The notes: generated by a model from the sequence alone, not told the origin. Shown: positions 58,201 to 64,000, numbered from the stretch's first letter. The stretch is 64,000 nt of DNA from Heliocidaris tuberculata (GCA_025618425.1 CM046846.1:31675409-31739408), one strand, 5' to 3'. A program made the numbers and translations.

Positions 58201-60581
58201 ATCTTATAAAGAATAACCCTGTAAAGTTTCAATTTTTGATGCTGCGCTGTACCCGATAGTCAAAATTTTGTAAATTTGGTATCAAAGGATGCGTAAAACT
58301 GTAGGCAATAAAGTTCTGAAAGCTTGCGGCGCAAAAAAAATTTATCCTCGAACATATCATGGCAAACATCCAGGGGGGGGGGGTGGTGGATTGCACCACC
58401 CCCCCCCCTTTTAGGGTTAAAGGGGAAATCCATCCTGGTATTAAGTTGATTAGAATAAAAGGAGAAAAACAAGATAAACAGGTGAAAGTTTGAGCAAAAT
58501 CCGTTAAGAAATAAGAAGGTTATGAATTTTTAAAGTTGTATTATCAATCAAACACAAACTGGCAACTCTGACATATCTTGCGAGCTCCTCTCTCATTTGC
58601 TCTGTACAACAAATTTCAGAGATTTTCATTTCTCAGGAATAGAATTTCTTTTTTTATATAGGTTGTGTGTAAAAACATATTTGCAATGATCATATCTAGG
58701 GTGCATGTATGATTAAATATTTTCTTTAGAGAAAATAGAAATTTACAATTTTTAAAGTACAGGGCAAACGGGAGAGGAGCGCCCAAAGATACATCATGGA
58801 GTTGCCAATTTGTGTTTGATTTATTACATCTTCAAAAATTAATAGAGTTCTTATTTCTTATCAGATTTTGCTCAAAATTTCATTGATCTGTTTTTTTAAT
58901 TTGTCTGCTTCTTTTAACATCATCTTTATATCAGGGTGGATTTCCCCTCTAATTGTAGAATCAAATCTCTGTGCTTCTTGTCCCTTCTTACTTTCTTTTT
59001 GGGGCCCAATTTTTTTTTTTTTTTCTTTGTTATTTGATAATTTTGTTTTTTAAAAGGAATTATAAAATGAATCTGAGGACATCTAGATAACAAATATCAT
59101 CAATAAAGGGCAATTTCATATTTTTGAGTTTTTGCAATGCACAGAAAATGAAATTACTGCAAACAAAATTGTGTTAAAATTAACCATACAGAACTTGAAT
59201 GTACAAGAAAAACATCAAGTATCAAATAACAGGAAACCAAATCTCATCTGAAAAAAAAACAAAAATCTGGACAAGAAACTGGGAATAACTTTCACTTGGC
59301 CTACCAAGGACATCAATCCTATTGGACCAACTTACCTGAGGTACAGGAGGATCTTTGTGGCTTGCAGGTATAGAGACAGGATCAGCGGATGGAACCTTAG
59401 TTGGTTGGTGAGAGGATGATGATGACGATGACTCTACCCATTCCATTTCTGGCTCAGAGCTCTCCTGAAAGAAATATTGGGTAAAATTCTTATAAGATGT
59501 AATTGTTAATTGATTTATGTTAAAGGGACTTTGCTCTATACAGTATGCTTGTGGTTCCGTACTAGTGTAGTGAATTCAGAGTATCAGCTGCAATAACTTC
59601 TGTCCAGAGACAGATGAGTTTGAATATACATTCTACATTAAAGGGAAGGTTGAGTTCTGGGAAGAGGTGAAAAATAATTTGTGAGCCTTTTCATTCTTTT
59701 TATGTCAGTTTGAAAGAACATCATAGTAGAAATGTCCCCTGAAAAGTATTGCTCTTTAAATGCCCTCATATTCGAAATATGACGAGAAATAGCTGAAGTG
59801 TTCGGGCCGAACATTCATGCCACAATATGTGTGCAGTCCCATATACCCATTTTTGTGTACAGTGCTTGTGCTTTTCAGTGAGACTGGGTCAATTCCATTT
59901 CATTTTGATGATTCCAAAACCTCACGATATAAACCAATTCTTACGTAGACATGATCAACCTTTCCCAATTGTTTTGAGACAGTGTCTTTCACAATGTAAT
60001 CGCATGACCAGAACTCAACTTTATCTTTATCTTTATCTCAGTGAACAGAGCAGCAAGAGAGCACCGGGCCTCACCGGGTGGAGCTGAGAGTAGCAGTGGG
60101 TGATGCAAATGTTGTGAATTTGTTTTAAGTTTTCAGTACTAATAATCCAATTATAACATAAATTTGTAGTATACCTGGATTAAAGAGAACTATTGCTGGG
60201 CTAGCGCCATGAGCATCCTTGGACGGTGTGTGCACTCTACAAGTTTTCACCATTATTATTATTTAAAGATGAATGTAACTTGTAGGTAGAGCAGTCAACA
60301 ATCTCATGCACCCACACACACAAGAGCCTTGATATGAAATCATTTTCCCTTTTATGCTCCTTTATTCTGTGAGTCTTAGTGAGTCACCTTTGAGTAACCT
60401 CTATTAAATTATTCTATCATACTAACAGCAAATTGGAAATATTTCTATATATATCTTTCATTTTGAGAATATTCAAAATTTTCAATACATTACCTCAGAA
60501 GAAGTCTCATTTCTCTGTCTGTGCTTCTCCTTCTTATGCTTCTTCTTCTTGTCTTTCTTATGCTTTTTACTCTTCATATTT
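22409..60581 (-). CDS. CWF19L2: CWF19L2, CWF19-like protein 2 (12 recognised coding exons)
   Basis: Exons in transcript order: 60581-60494, 59464-59336, 36023-35889, 31771-31556, 31075-30089, 29478-29239, 27955-27815, 27158-26946, 24523-24407, 23829-23674, 23219-23037, 22561-22409. From the first in-window Met (60577) this is 917 codons, against 894 in human. Order: Lys-rich tract; acidic [37 protein letters not shown]; an Arg/Asp/Ser-rich exon of 329 codons with repeated FKRPG units; [34 protein letters not shown]; CwfJ C-terminal domain 1 ([30 protein letters not shown]) and domain 2 ([32 protein letters not shown]). Known role: component of late and intron-lariat spliceosomes. Human QHH in the HIT-like motif is QHA here. 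The human N-terminal ~70 residues are not found in this model; a possible 5' exon lies at 63.9 kb. Two introns exceed 3.5 kb, and one reaches 23.3 kb. Confidence 0.93.
22802..22920. mobile_element. MITE with AGGGCTCTATCTTATAAAA ends
   Basis: Ends AGGGCTCTATCTTATAAA and TTTATAAGAGGGGGCCCA are inverted, with GATTGATCGCAAG palindromic interior; last CWF19L2 intron. Confidence 0.55.
25160..26550. repeat. 95-bp tandem repeat array
   Basis: About 14 diverged units. The landmark GGGATAATATACAACCCAAA (or AAAGAATCTACAGAC) recurs at about 25185, 25279, 25375, 25471, 25562, 25656, 25752, 25849, 25942 and 26060, spaced 91-97 bases apart; the last gap is longer because of a local duplication. Long frames seen here are by-products of the repeat. 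Lies in a CWF19L2 intron. Confidence 0.85.
26383..26417. repeat. (GTTT)n microsatellite in the 95-bp array
   Basis: T-run followed by seven GTTT units, interrupting one satellite unit. Confidence 0.9.
27330..27690 (-). repeat. tRNA-derived SINE split by a MITE
   Basis: Shares GGCAAATGTAAATTGATGTC and flanks with the 31.2-kb SINE. The B-box region is broken at 27485 by the MITE, and the A-box part resumes at about 27625. Confidence 0.5.
27485..27623. mobile_element. CTGGGGGGTGTTTCATCAAG-ended MITE inserted in a SINE
   Basis: Ends CTGGGGGGTGTTTCATCAAG and TTTTATGAAACAGGGCCC. Shares TTGCTCTCAGCCAATCAGAT with the 27956 copy. SINE sequence resumes on its far side. Confidence 0.65.
27956..28096. 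mobile_element. CTGGGGGGCGTTTCATGAAA-ended MITE at a CWF19L2 splice site
   Basis: Left end CTGGGGGGCGTTTCATGAAA and right end inverse TTTCATGAAACGCTTCCCT; interior inverted GTCGGATAAAATATCCGAC. The left end abuts base 27955, the first base of a conserved CWF19L2 exon, so read on the minus strand the terminal CGCCCCCCAG is the 3' splice site. Relatives are at 27485-27623 and from 63960. Confidence 0.75.
28588..28988. mobile_element. Fold-back element, third variant
   Basis: Ends TAAAGGAGAATGAAACTCTA and inverse GAGTTTCATTCTCCTTTA, with inverted arms (AATTTTAATGAAAAGAGAGG and inverse). Lies in a CWF19L2 intron. Confidence 0.65.
31225..31415 (-). repeat. tRNA-derived SINE
   Basis: On the minus strand it starts with an A-box-like TGGTCTAGTGG (plus 31399-31409) and a B-box-like GGTTTGCGATTTGACTCC, then a body ending near 31225. 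The same body is at about 27330-27690. Pol III promoter-like head plus repeated body defines a SINE. Confidence 0.6.
32189..32214. repeat. (GA)n microsatellite
   Basis: Run of GA dinucleotides in a CWF19L2 intron. A second, shorter CT run is at 57191-57227 and a GA run at 4251-4264. Confidence 0.95.
32499..33060. mobile_element. Fold-back element family 2, diverged
   Basis: Right end CAGGGTGGACTTCCCCTTAA is canonical. The left end (TAAAGGGTGATGTCTCATTT) has diverged; the arms remain recognisable. Confidence 0.55.
33340..33754. mobile_element. TTAACCCTTTC-family element
   Basis: Full-length copy of 415 bases: TTAACCCTTTCCAGACAATT to CTGTCCTGAAAGGTTTAA. Confidence 0.7.
33755..35888. other. 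CWF19L2 intron segment without recognised elements
   Basis: A-rich AT-biased DNA with an oligo-A/GAAA stretch (33815-33860). I see neither exon nor clear repeat family here. Confidence 0.5.
36713..37315 (+). mobile_element. 603-bp terminal-inverted-repeat element carrying a SAP-domain ORF
   Basis: Near-perfect terminal inverted repeats of about 45 bases: left 36713-36758 and right 37270-37315, both containing GAGCGATCGCCAATAGGGTA with only two or three mismatches. The interior is GC-richer than the surrounding AT-rich intron, and one ORF fills more than half of it. I see no clear target-site duplication. It sits in the large CWF19L2 intron. It is either a compact ORF-bearing non-autonomous element or an internally deleted derivative of a larger transposon. 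Confidence 0.75.
36908..37249 (+). CDS. SAP-domain protein of 113 residues inside the TIR element
   Basis: Single-exon ORF of 113 codons, both ends inside the inverted repeats. Residues about 10-45 match the SAP (SAF-A/B, Acinus, PIAS) helix-extended-helix pattern: [20 protein letters not shown] followed by [14 protein letters not shown], with the conserved Leu spacing, Gly-Ile-Pro turn and Gly-Lys. SAP domains bind AT-rich or scaffold DNA. A basic stretch SGRKRRRVP (about residues 57-65) could be a nuclear signal. The remainder is short and unrecognised, with no transposase catalytic motif. It is probably the N-terminal DNA-binding part of a larger element-encoded protein, or a stand-alone element protein. 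Confidence 0.65.
   Translation: MASVSQDFKNMTVLQLKAFLTERGIPCNGKRKLELELLVRRAAECYSVIEPCEREASGRKRRRVPAADGSVRDLNDKAVSWKADLRGYARPPGHSPTGQIPEVTRSQKLSHIA
38065..38330. mobile_element. AAAGATAAAGTTGAGTTCTGG-family MITE
   Basis: Starts AAAGGGAAGGATGAGTTCTG and ends with the inverse CAGAACTCAATTTTATCTTT. It is a shorter, decayed member of the family seen at 41.3, 47.0 and 59.6 kb. Confidence 0.55.
39692..40527. mobile_element. TIR element ended by CCTAAAGTTACGCA, containing the LINE tail
   Basis: Left end GGGGGTACCTAAAGTTACGC; right end TGCGTAGCTTTAGGACCCC in inverse orientation, with the right-end motif duplicated in tandem. A further copy of the motif lies at about 39886-39905. No transposase frame is visible. 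The LINE 3' end lies inside it, so the LINE piece was either captured or inserted later. Confidence 0.55.
40040..40420 (+). pseudogene. 3' end of a non-LTR (LINE) retrotransposon
   Basis: Frame ending TAA at 40180-40182 encodes [19 protein letters not shown], then [14 protein letters not shown]. This is the typical C-terminal tail of CR1/L2-type reverse transcriptase ORFs (GP-x-W-N-x-LP...FKRRLK). A UTR and an AATAAATGGAAATGAAAA-type tail follow to about 40420. It is 5'-truncated, and no catalytic region is present. Confidence 0.75.
40746..41161. mobile_element. TTAACCCTTTC-family element
   Basis: Best-preserved copy (416 bases): TTAACCCTTTCATGACAGG to CAATTGTCTTGAAAGGGTTA. Confidence 0.75.
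41254..41678. mobile_element. AAAGATAAAGTTGAGTTCTGG-family MITE
   Basis: Starts TTAAAGATAAAGTTGAGTTC; its right part carries CCCAGAACTCACGTGAAC and CACAATCACATACAATCACA, shared with the copy at 46984-47395. Confidence 0.6.
41660..42720. repeat. Inverted arrays of GGGTAATTGTCC-type units
   Basis: 41680-41835 carries GGACAATTACCCCC-type units. 41950-42075 and 42688-42720 carry the inverse (GGGGTAATTGTCC). The 607-bp TIR element is inserted in the right array. Confidence 0.6.
42075..42681. mobile_element. 607-bp TIR element with 6-bp target-site duplication
   Basis: Termini CAGGCCTGTGAA and TTCACAGGCCTG are perfect inverses, flanked on both sides by TTGTCT (42069-42074 and 42682-42687). Subterminal repeats of the AAAGCGGA type occur at both ends. 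Two overlapping frames of 82 and 121 codons show no recognisable domain. A 6-bp duplication is unlike hAT (8), Tc1/mariner (2) or Mutator (9). Confidence 0.7.
43584..46164. mobile_element. 2.6-kb non-coding element with GTCCGTCCGTGAC repeats
   Basis: Inverted ends GAGCCTGATCGGTTA and TAACTGATCAGGCTC bound 2581 bases with no substantial ORF. The motif TCACGGACGGAC and variants occurs at about 43599, 43777, 43979, 43998, 44022, 45606, 45628, 45791 and 45972, clustered towards both ends and mostly inverted in the right half. This suggests transposase-binding subterminal repeats. A TACAGT-type MITE (45312-45505) is inserted. Confidence 0.6.
45312..45505. mobile_element. pogo/mariner-like MITE, ACCTGC/AAAGACC variant
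   Basis: TACAGTCCAACCTGCTTTAG to AGACAGGTTTCACTGTA. Sister copy at 55628-55822. Inserted in the 2.6-kb GTCCGTCCGTGAC element. Confidence 0.65.
46910..48057. mobile_element. 1.15-kb element with GGTAATTCCA ends
   Basis: Inverted ends GGTAATTCCA / TGGAATTACC interrupt a fold-back element at the point where intact copies read AATTCCCATATG then ATTACAAC. Internal copies of GTGACAGACGGGACATC (near 46922 and 47505) resemble the repeats of the 43.6-46.2 kb element. No ORF. It contains another insertion at 46984-47395. Confidence 0.6.
46984..47395. mobile_element. AAAGATAAAGTTGAGTTCTGG-family MITE, nested copy
   Basis: Begins TTTAAAGATAAAGTTGAG and ends near CACACTACCCCTTAAA. Homologous to copies at 38065-38330, 41254-41678 and 59638-60036. 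It lies wholly inside the GGTAATTCCA element. Confidence 0.6.
48171..49269. mobile_element. 1.1-kb TIR element inserted at TTAA
   Basis: Left end TTAAAGGAGAATTAACCCCA and inverse right end GGTTAATTCCCCTTTAA, with similarity continuing for about 45 bases. It splits a fold-back element and carries a hAT-like MITE at 48907-49087. No ORF. Confidence 0.6.
48907..49087. mobile_element. hAT-like MITE, 181 bp
   Basis: Begins CAGTGGCGTAGCTA and ends with TAGCTACGCTAGTG-type inverse sequence. The flanks TGTACAAA and TGTGCAAA are an 8-bp duplication with one mismatch. It sits inside the 48171-49269 element. Confidence 0.65.
49859..52279 (+). CDS. Uncharacterised 806-residue nuclear-type protein, single large exon
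   Basis: An uninterrupted 806-codon frame starts at 49859, two bases after a splice acceptor (TCCTGACAG), with an in-frame stop 18 bases upstream. A spliced 5' UTR is therefore likely, and the coding part is one exon. I recognise no named family. In order: Ser/Gln-rich start; strongly acidic Asp/Glu tract (residues about 100-150); a conserved-looking segment [19 protein letters not shown] (about 158-176); a basic patch [11 protein letters not shown] suggesting a nuclear localisation signal; long Pro-rich region with repeated PPGM/PPG units (about 500-580); Ser-rich region; C-terminal heptad-like region [19 protein letters not shown] (about 720-745); and a basic GGKKRKAM tail. The layout suggests a nuclear regulatory or scaffold protein, which is inference. 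It lies antisense within the 23.3-kb CWF19L2 intron, next to nested transposons. A polyadenylation signal follows 29 bases after the stop. Confidence 0.8.
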   Translation: MKNREDHFNQALSESNQQPSTSGSSGKEPAQGACTVLIVPNQETSASTATEEEPSEGTMLLVSEDGWIKGEPKSPEGLGQTVAGGKSSAKDDQHSSDNMSGTESDFDIDENDGEDDDWIPDPGSDSDENDEPDDHDETESENKGAELTQSDLIDPDEPLTTETLKKIMEVVYGVAKPNVATLVLLKEQMDERPKLKLKLLKDLQRGNSMFKRRKRAQKRMVVKTHYIETPSQVKANNRKTDPQWTPHQPLTLAKATAHLAAQQNKGDSTGSVPISVPTVPPLHPPLHPRLPQSYMYRPIAPKPPPHDARISQINAIMNIVPASLPRPSVAVTSSSVPSGSNNPQSTHQSMTNITFRDQSHPSARAFFMPENRTVKIPELQPAPAGSLDVLVPVDANGQMKEPFMGIPLDSCKLVFGSDSEEATKKSNVQSGNDTSCRRSNDENQSTPAPDDNQPGQPSYQSSPLQQPNTQSNVAPPSAGVFPNPQSATSAAKPTYGTPPTPASFPPKMLPPGMVPVGLVPANARPPGVFPPHMFPPGSIPPGMVPVPLPPDALRFPVPGPHVRCTCPPGSRPPGPPVHSLLHIQQEDLNRLSARRTDSPALSDQSGLLDNGNESPRTITSTNNSRAESPGIKIASVRSCTSDEDLINRASASPKVSTQPGASASRTAAAAGMGNHPGSLLTVILPSSAQEHYKHKLTPQSKSNPLSADLKEIHSTATKVDLGMVWNEISLLRTEIHLIKTKVASDIHNIRTDMEEFVKLVGARLGITPATKPNETVQGNEGGKKRKAMESEGEEQNSNKHAKTSSE
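52309..52314 (+). terminator. Polyadenylation signal of the 806-residue gene
   Basis: AATAAA lies 29 bases after the TAG stop of the large ORF, supporting a genuine, very short 3' UTR. Confidence 0.65.
52707..52885. mobile_element. pogo/mariner-like MITE, AAGTCGA variant
   Basis: TACAGTTAACTCTGCATAAG to GGCAGAGTTACCTGTA, with internal TAAGTCGAA repeats in both orientations. Confidence 0.6.
53033..53219. mobile_element. pogo/mariner-like MITE (TACAGT ends)
   Basis: TACAGTGGAACCTTGTTATA to GAGGTTCCACCGTA; the best-preserved ends of this group. Confidence 0.65.
53317..53638. mobile_element. TTAACCCTTTC-family element, internally deleted
   Basis: Both ends are present (TTAACCCTTTCAAGACAGTT and CAGTCCTGAAAGGGTTAA), but about 100 bases of the interior are missing. 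Confidence 0.65.
53757..54832. mobile_element. Fold-back family 2 split by a family-1 copy
   Basis: Outer ends AAGGGGGAGTCCACCCTG and AGGGTTGACTTCCCCTTTAA. At 53929 the outer copy is interrupted by a family-1 element (53929-54498) and then resumes with GGTTGTTGACGAAGAAATAG. Confidence 0.6.
53929..54498. mobile_element. Fold-back element family 1, inserted copy
   Basis: Ends TTAAAGGGCAATCCAACC and AAGGTTGGATTTCCCTTTTC with long inverted arms; inserted in the family-2 copy around it. Confidence 0.65.
55628..55822. mobile_element. pogo/mariner-like MITE, AAAGACC variant
   Basis: TACAGTCAAAACTTGCTTTA to CAGATTTCACTGTA with internal CTATAAAGACCAC repeats; sister of 45312-45505. Confidence 0.65.
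56676..56759. repeat. 84-nt near-perfect hairpin
   Basis: Arms of about 36 bases: left 56676-56711 contains GGAGCCAGAAGGGCGTTAAC, right 56724-56759 the inverse with about four mismatches; the loop is GTATTTAAGTAT. It could be a small-RNA precursor or a minimal palindromic element. Confidence 0.65.
58420..58951. mobile_element. Fold-back element family 2
   Basis: Ends TTAAAGGGGAAATCCATCCT and AGGGTGGATTTCCCCTCTA with inverted arms. Confidence 0.65.
59638..60036. mobile_element. AAAGATAAAGTTGAGTTCTGG-family MITE
   Basis: Opposite orientation to the 41.3-kb copy. Ends AAAGGGAAGGTTGAGTTCTG and CAGAACTCAACTTTATCTTT are inverted repeats. Confidence 0.6.
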
Positions 60582-61575
60582 CTGAAAAATGAGAACAAAG
60601 AAAAAACAAAATAGAGTAAAGAATGGTGTTTTCTGCCGGGATGAGAATTCGGTACGACGTACATGTATGTATGGCAAAATCACTTTAAAATGCATAGCAT
60701 GAGAGCACATCAAATACCACACACATACAATACATACCAAAGTCACAGGGGAACTGCAGTAGCAATGAAAAATATATTCATAAGTATCACATTTTAGTGA
60801 TGTAATCAGCAGTACCGCTACCCTAATCTGAAAATTCGCATATCTTACGCGTGTCCATAAGTAAAATAGGTTCTAATCAATGAGCTGTATTTCAAGAAAT
60901 TTTCAGTTCTAGATCGGGATTTTTTTTATGTCGCAAGCTCAAAAGTGTCCAATTGCATGTTGCAATCAAAGCTAGTCAGTGCATGAGATGCACACGCGAT
61001 ATCTCCGTTAGTCTTGAGATTTCAGTTTCGGATACCACGGGAGCAGTTTTCAGACGGGTCTTTAAGCAGGGAACCCAACATTGGACATTGGCTCAGGCCA
61101 CTGGGACTTTTGATCAGCAGGCGAATGCACGGCGTGTGTGCGTACTCCCCTTTGACTTTGTACATGCCGCCGAAAACTGATCTGCTAGGCCAAAAACTGC
61201 CTCTGAGACAGCGAAAATGAAAATGAATATTGCCATGGCAATTCTTGATTTTCTTCCGGGATTTAATTTTTGGTTAAAATAGTAACAATATTTTCTTTCA
61301 TGTAGTAAGAAGTGAAGATAAATACGAAGTAAAGAGTAAAAAAAGAAGAATTTGTCTTAACTGGCCGAATTCTCCCCCCCCCCCCCTTTACTCGAATAAT
61401 AATTCTCAATAAACAGAGCAATTACCAGTGGAAAAAATGTAATTCCAATGCAGCATTATCATGAAATAGGAAACCAAACATTCATCCCCAAAGTAGAGCT
61501 TCAACAGTAGAGGCGCATGGCCCATATGGGAGACAATATGAATTCCATGAGTGCCTCTCAGGCTCATTTCTCAGC

Positions 61576-62162
61576 CACTCATAGGCCCTTGCCTATGTGG
61601 GACTGTGTCTAACATTCACTGTTGCAGCAATCAAAAACAGACAACAAAATTGCTCTAAGCAAGATTTAATTTTCTTAAATTTGCTAGATTACCTGATTCA
61701 GGGACTCTTCAACTTTTACTGTGCCACAAATTTGGGGATTCAGAATTGAAAGTGAAATTTTAAATAATTATTTTCCTCTCATGTATGAATGATCTAGACT
61801 GGAAAAGGGCCCGCTGATACACACAAAAGCTATTGAAGCCTATTCACCCAAACCACGTAATACTATAGTGGTCATATTGACCACTACGCGGGACGAATGC
61901 AAAAATACTAGTCATTTTCTATCGCATGTACTTAAGGTATGGGGGAAAAAATAAAATAAATATTTCAAATACTTCCTTTCAAATTCAGCTCTTTCAAATC
62001 TCACTCCTACCTTAAATCACTCATAGGCCCTTGCCTATGTGGGACTGTGTCCAACATTCACTGTTGCAGCATTCAAAAACAGACAACAAAATTGCTCTAG
62101 GCACGATTTAATTTTCTTAAATTTGCTAGAATACCTGATTCAGAGACTCTTCAACTCTTGTA
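61576..62162 (+). repeat. Direct repeat of about 145 bases, 442 bases apart
   Basis: 61576-61722 and 62018-62162 share CACTCATAGGCCCTTGCCTA through GACTCTTCAACT with only a few mismatches. Unknown origin; no gene seen between the copies. Confidence 0.7.
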
Positions 62163-62639
62163 TGTTGACTTCTGATTCCAAAACTGGAAAGCAGTACTTT
62201 AAAGGGCTTTTTCTCACTCCTCGTGTATACAGCAGCGGGGACTGGGCCAAGGTAAAATCATCTACAGTACGCTTATATGCCTCGACCTGAAGCGAAGAGT
62301 ATAAATGCGAAGAGTGCTCAACCCGCTACTAAGCACGTGTGCGTATTGTGGTGCACTCGTAAGGCGAGTCTCGTTTGAACACGGCAATATACACCTGCCG
62401 AATGTACTACGGAAATACGAGAGAGTAATTTGTCTTAACACTATTAAAGGTCTTTGCGAAGTTTGCCTGACCCGGAAGCACCTGATCTCTAGGGAAAAGT
62501 GCCCCGGAAGCTTGATTCGGCATCTGGCTTTGTTCTCCAGACGTTTGGGGAAAAACATTTTTGCATTGCATAATTCTTCCACAGGATCGTATATTTCTAT
62601 ATAGCGCCATCAGCGTTAGTATATATTGAAACGACTGTA

Positions 62640-62731
62640 ATTCTAGGCTAGCGCACCAAAACAACTAACTACGACAACGCCGCCATAGCCAAGCATCTTC
62701 TACGAGAACTCCGCTGGATGGAAAGCAAACT
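62640..62731 (+). other. Possible plus-strand first exon
   Basis: A stretch open from 62649 reads NYDNAAIAKHLLRELRWMES, then KL, and ends at a consensus donor (CTG then GTAAGTTTTT at 62732). An ATG codon (MESKL) precedes the donor by 15 bases. GC-richer than its flanks. No homologue recognised; a divergent neighbour's first exon is one explanation. Confidence 0.2.
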
Positions 62732-62915
62732 GGTAAGTTTTTGTCTTTTTGTAGTTAAAATATTAGTTTAATACAAGTTTAAAAATCAAATTCATTTACA
62801 TACATAGACATCATACAACATAAATACAGCAAAAATAGGGAATAAACCCTTGGAATTGCAAGGGAGGTGATATTGTAAAGTATACATTCAAATCTGCCAC
62901 TATAACACGTATGGA

Positions 62916-62945
62916 GTACGAGGTTATCTTACGATAACCTCGTAT
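62916..62945. repeat. Perfect 13-bp stem hairpin
   Basis: GTACGAGGTTATC, loop TTAC, GATAACCTCGTA. A related imperfect hairpin lies at about 63578-63607 (GTACAAGGTTATC..GATAAGCTTGTAC). Confidence 0.65.
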
Positions 62946-63878
62946 GTGTATGAGTGCCTTAAATGGTCATTAGAAAGCCCTTCTGATATTTCCAGCAAAA
63001 TCCAAAGTCAAAATCATGTCCAAAACCTAAGAAATCCCCGCCAATTTTTTTCGCGATTGCATGTTGTTTTCATGCTGCCGATGTTTGAGACTAAACGTGG
63101 CCAATAAAATTTTGTTCACAAAGAAACTCGGTATCGCGCACCTGCCGCACATAGATCTCTACGATCGCGCACACGGAAAATCGGGACTTTTACGTGTGTG
63201 CGATAGGGGCCAAATTTTTTACGACCAAAATTTTTTTTGGGGGGGGAGATGTCAGCGCTTGCGGCGATCAGGAAATGTACACAATGACTTGCGATACCCC
63301 GTTTCGCCAGAAGTGACAGTAAATTACGGATTTCATTTTTAGAATTATCTTTTCCAACGTCGGTGAGTTTAATTTATTGTATTTCATGGATACGTTGGTG
63401 TCGGTTTTTGTAAATTAAATGCCAATTTTGAGTGAATGTTGGTGACTTTTGTGCAGTGGTGTTTTGAAAGTGTTGACATGGTTGAGGTGTAGTATGACTG
63501 CCTAGAGTCTACACACGAAGTATAGTAAAGTCGCTATGAGACTGAGTATGACTGTATTCACCCATAAAAGCTAGTCTGTAGTACAAGGTTATCTTCAGAT
63601 AAGCTTGTACATGTATAAGTGCTTCTCAGCATATTTGTTAACCAACAAGAACAAAAATACACAACAAACACTCACCATGCTCAAACACACACAAAAGTGG
63701 ATATGTGGGACTAGTCTTAGTATAAATTTGCCTCGGTGTAAAAGTTACTCCGTATTTTACCCAAATTGATTACAAGAAATTTGGATTAGTCTCCTCCGTG
63801 TGTCCGGAAATTTCCTACAATCATCAGAACTATATAAGTGTATGTTTATGAATGATCTAATACCTAGGATATACTTAC

Positions 63879-63970
63879 ATTTCAACAGCCTTGGGTTTGG
63901 CACCAGCAAACGTTGCAGAGCGAAATAGTATGCACGCCCTCAACGTTATCTGACGACTTCTGGGGAGCAT
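63879..63970 (-). CDS. Possible 5' coding exon of CWF19L2
   Basis: On the minus strand an open frame starts at ATG 63970-63968 and runs to a consensus donor (GAAAT then GTAAGT) at 63879. It encodes MLPRSRQITLRACILF..., ending SATFAGAKPKAVE. It ends in phase 2, exactly what the CWF19L2 exon at 60581 needs (joining to give ..VEINMKSKK). The segment FAGAKPKAVE is loosely like the human N-terminal FESAKSIEE. The ATG lies in the terminus of a MITE, and an alternative acceptor at the MITE edge (CCCCAG at 63960-63965) would start the exon at 63959 instead. Phase agreement has a one-in-three chance of being accidental, so this could be an exon of another gene or a 5' UTR. Confidence 0.35.
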
Positions 63971-64000
63971 TTCATCAAGAGTTTTGTCAGTGATTTTTAC
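63960..64000. mobile_element. CTGGGGAGCATTTCATCAAG-ended MITE, cut by the window end
   Basis: Its 41 visible bases, through GTCAGTGATTTTTAC, match the start of the 27485 copy. It abuts the possible 5' exon of CWF19L2. Confidence 0.55.

Noticed and set aside
62305..62604. 99-codon plus-strand frame with two CxxC pairs (CAYC, CEVC)
   Set aside because: The cysteine pairs look zinc-ribbon-like, but no family fits, the frame overlaps an open antisense frame and it lies in CpG-richer promoter-like DNA. Not supported as a gene.
63061..63342. 93-codon plus-strand frame in GC-richer DNA
   Set aside because: Low-complexity GGGG run inside and no recognisable domain; more likely promoter-proximal DNA.
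1..64000. tRNA, rRNA or known snRNA genes
   Set aside because: I looked for tRNA-like A/B boxes and found only the SINE heads; no cloverleaf with an anticodon arm was recognised.

Overview
This is an AT-rich, intron-rich animal genome segment. Two conserved animal genes, dense miniature inverted-repeat elements (MITEs), fold-back elements and many copies of the palindrome TACATGTA suggest a marine deuterostome. From the repeat families I infer an echinoderm, probably a sea urchin; no sequence search was run, so this rests on recognition only. All gene models were built by hand from reading frames, GT/AG splice sites and phase continuity.

Layout. (1) 0.9-19.0 kb, plus strand: complete CEP44 (centriole/centrosome protein), 7 coding exons, 379 codons. 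Its 14.1-kb intron 2 holds a complete second gene on the opposite strand at 6.3-10.7 kb: a BEN-domain protein of 535 residues in 6 coding exons. (2) 19.0-22.4 kb: gap between convergent genes, with repeats and decayed copies of the CWF19L2 last exon. (3) 22.4-60.6 kb, minus strand: CWF19L2 (late-spliceosome/lariat factor), 12 recognised coding exons, about 917 codons, possibly with a further 5' exon near 63.9 kb. Its 23.3-kb intron (36.0-59.3 kb) holds a 2.4-kb single-exon ORF of 806 residues on the plus strand that I do not recognise, and a 603-bp terminal-inverted-repeat element coding for a 113-residue SAP-domain protein. (4) 60.6-64 kb: CpG-richer DNA with hairpins, a direct repeat and possible first exons.

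Most of the remaining DNA is non-autonomous mobile sequence. It includes two fold-back families often inserted into each other, a TTAACCCTTTC-ended family, TACAGT..ACTGTA-ended pogo/mariner-like MITEs, hAT-like MITEs with 8-bp duplications, a tRNA-derived SINE, a LINE tail, a 2.6-kb element with repeated GTCCGTCCGTGAC motifs, and a 95-bp satellite-like array. Between 46.3 and 49.7 kb these are nested several layers deep.

Two patterns stand out. A MITE family whose end reads, in antisense, as a pyrimidine tract plus CAG supplies the 3' splice site of a conserved CWF19L2 exon, and the same end abuts the possible 5' exon of the gene. Separately, three unrelated genes (CEP44, the BEN gene, CWF19L2) each carry decayed tandem copies of their own exon ends just downstream of the functional copy.
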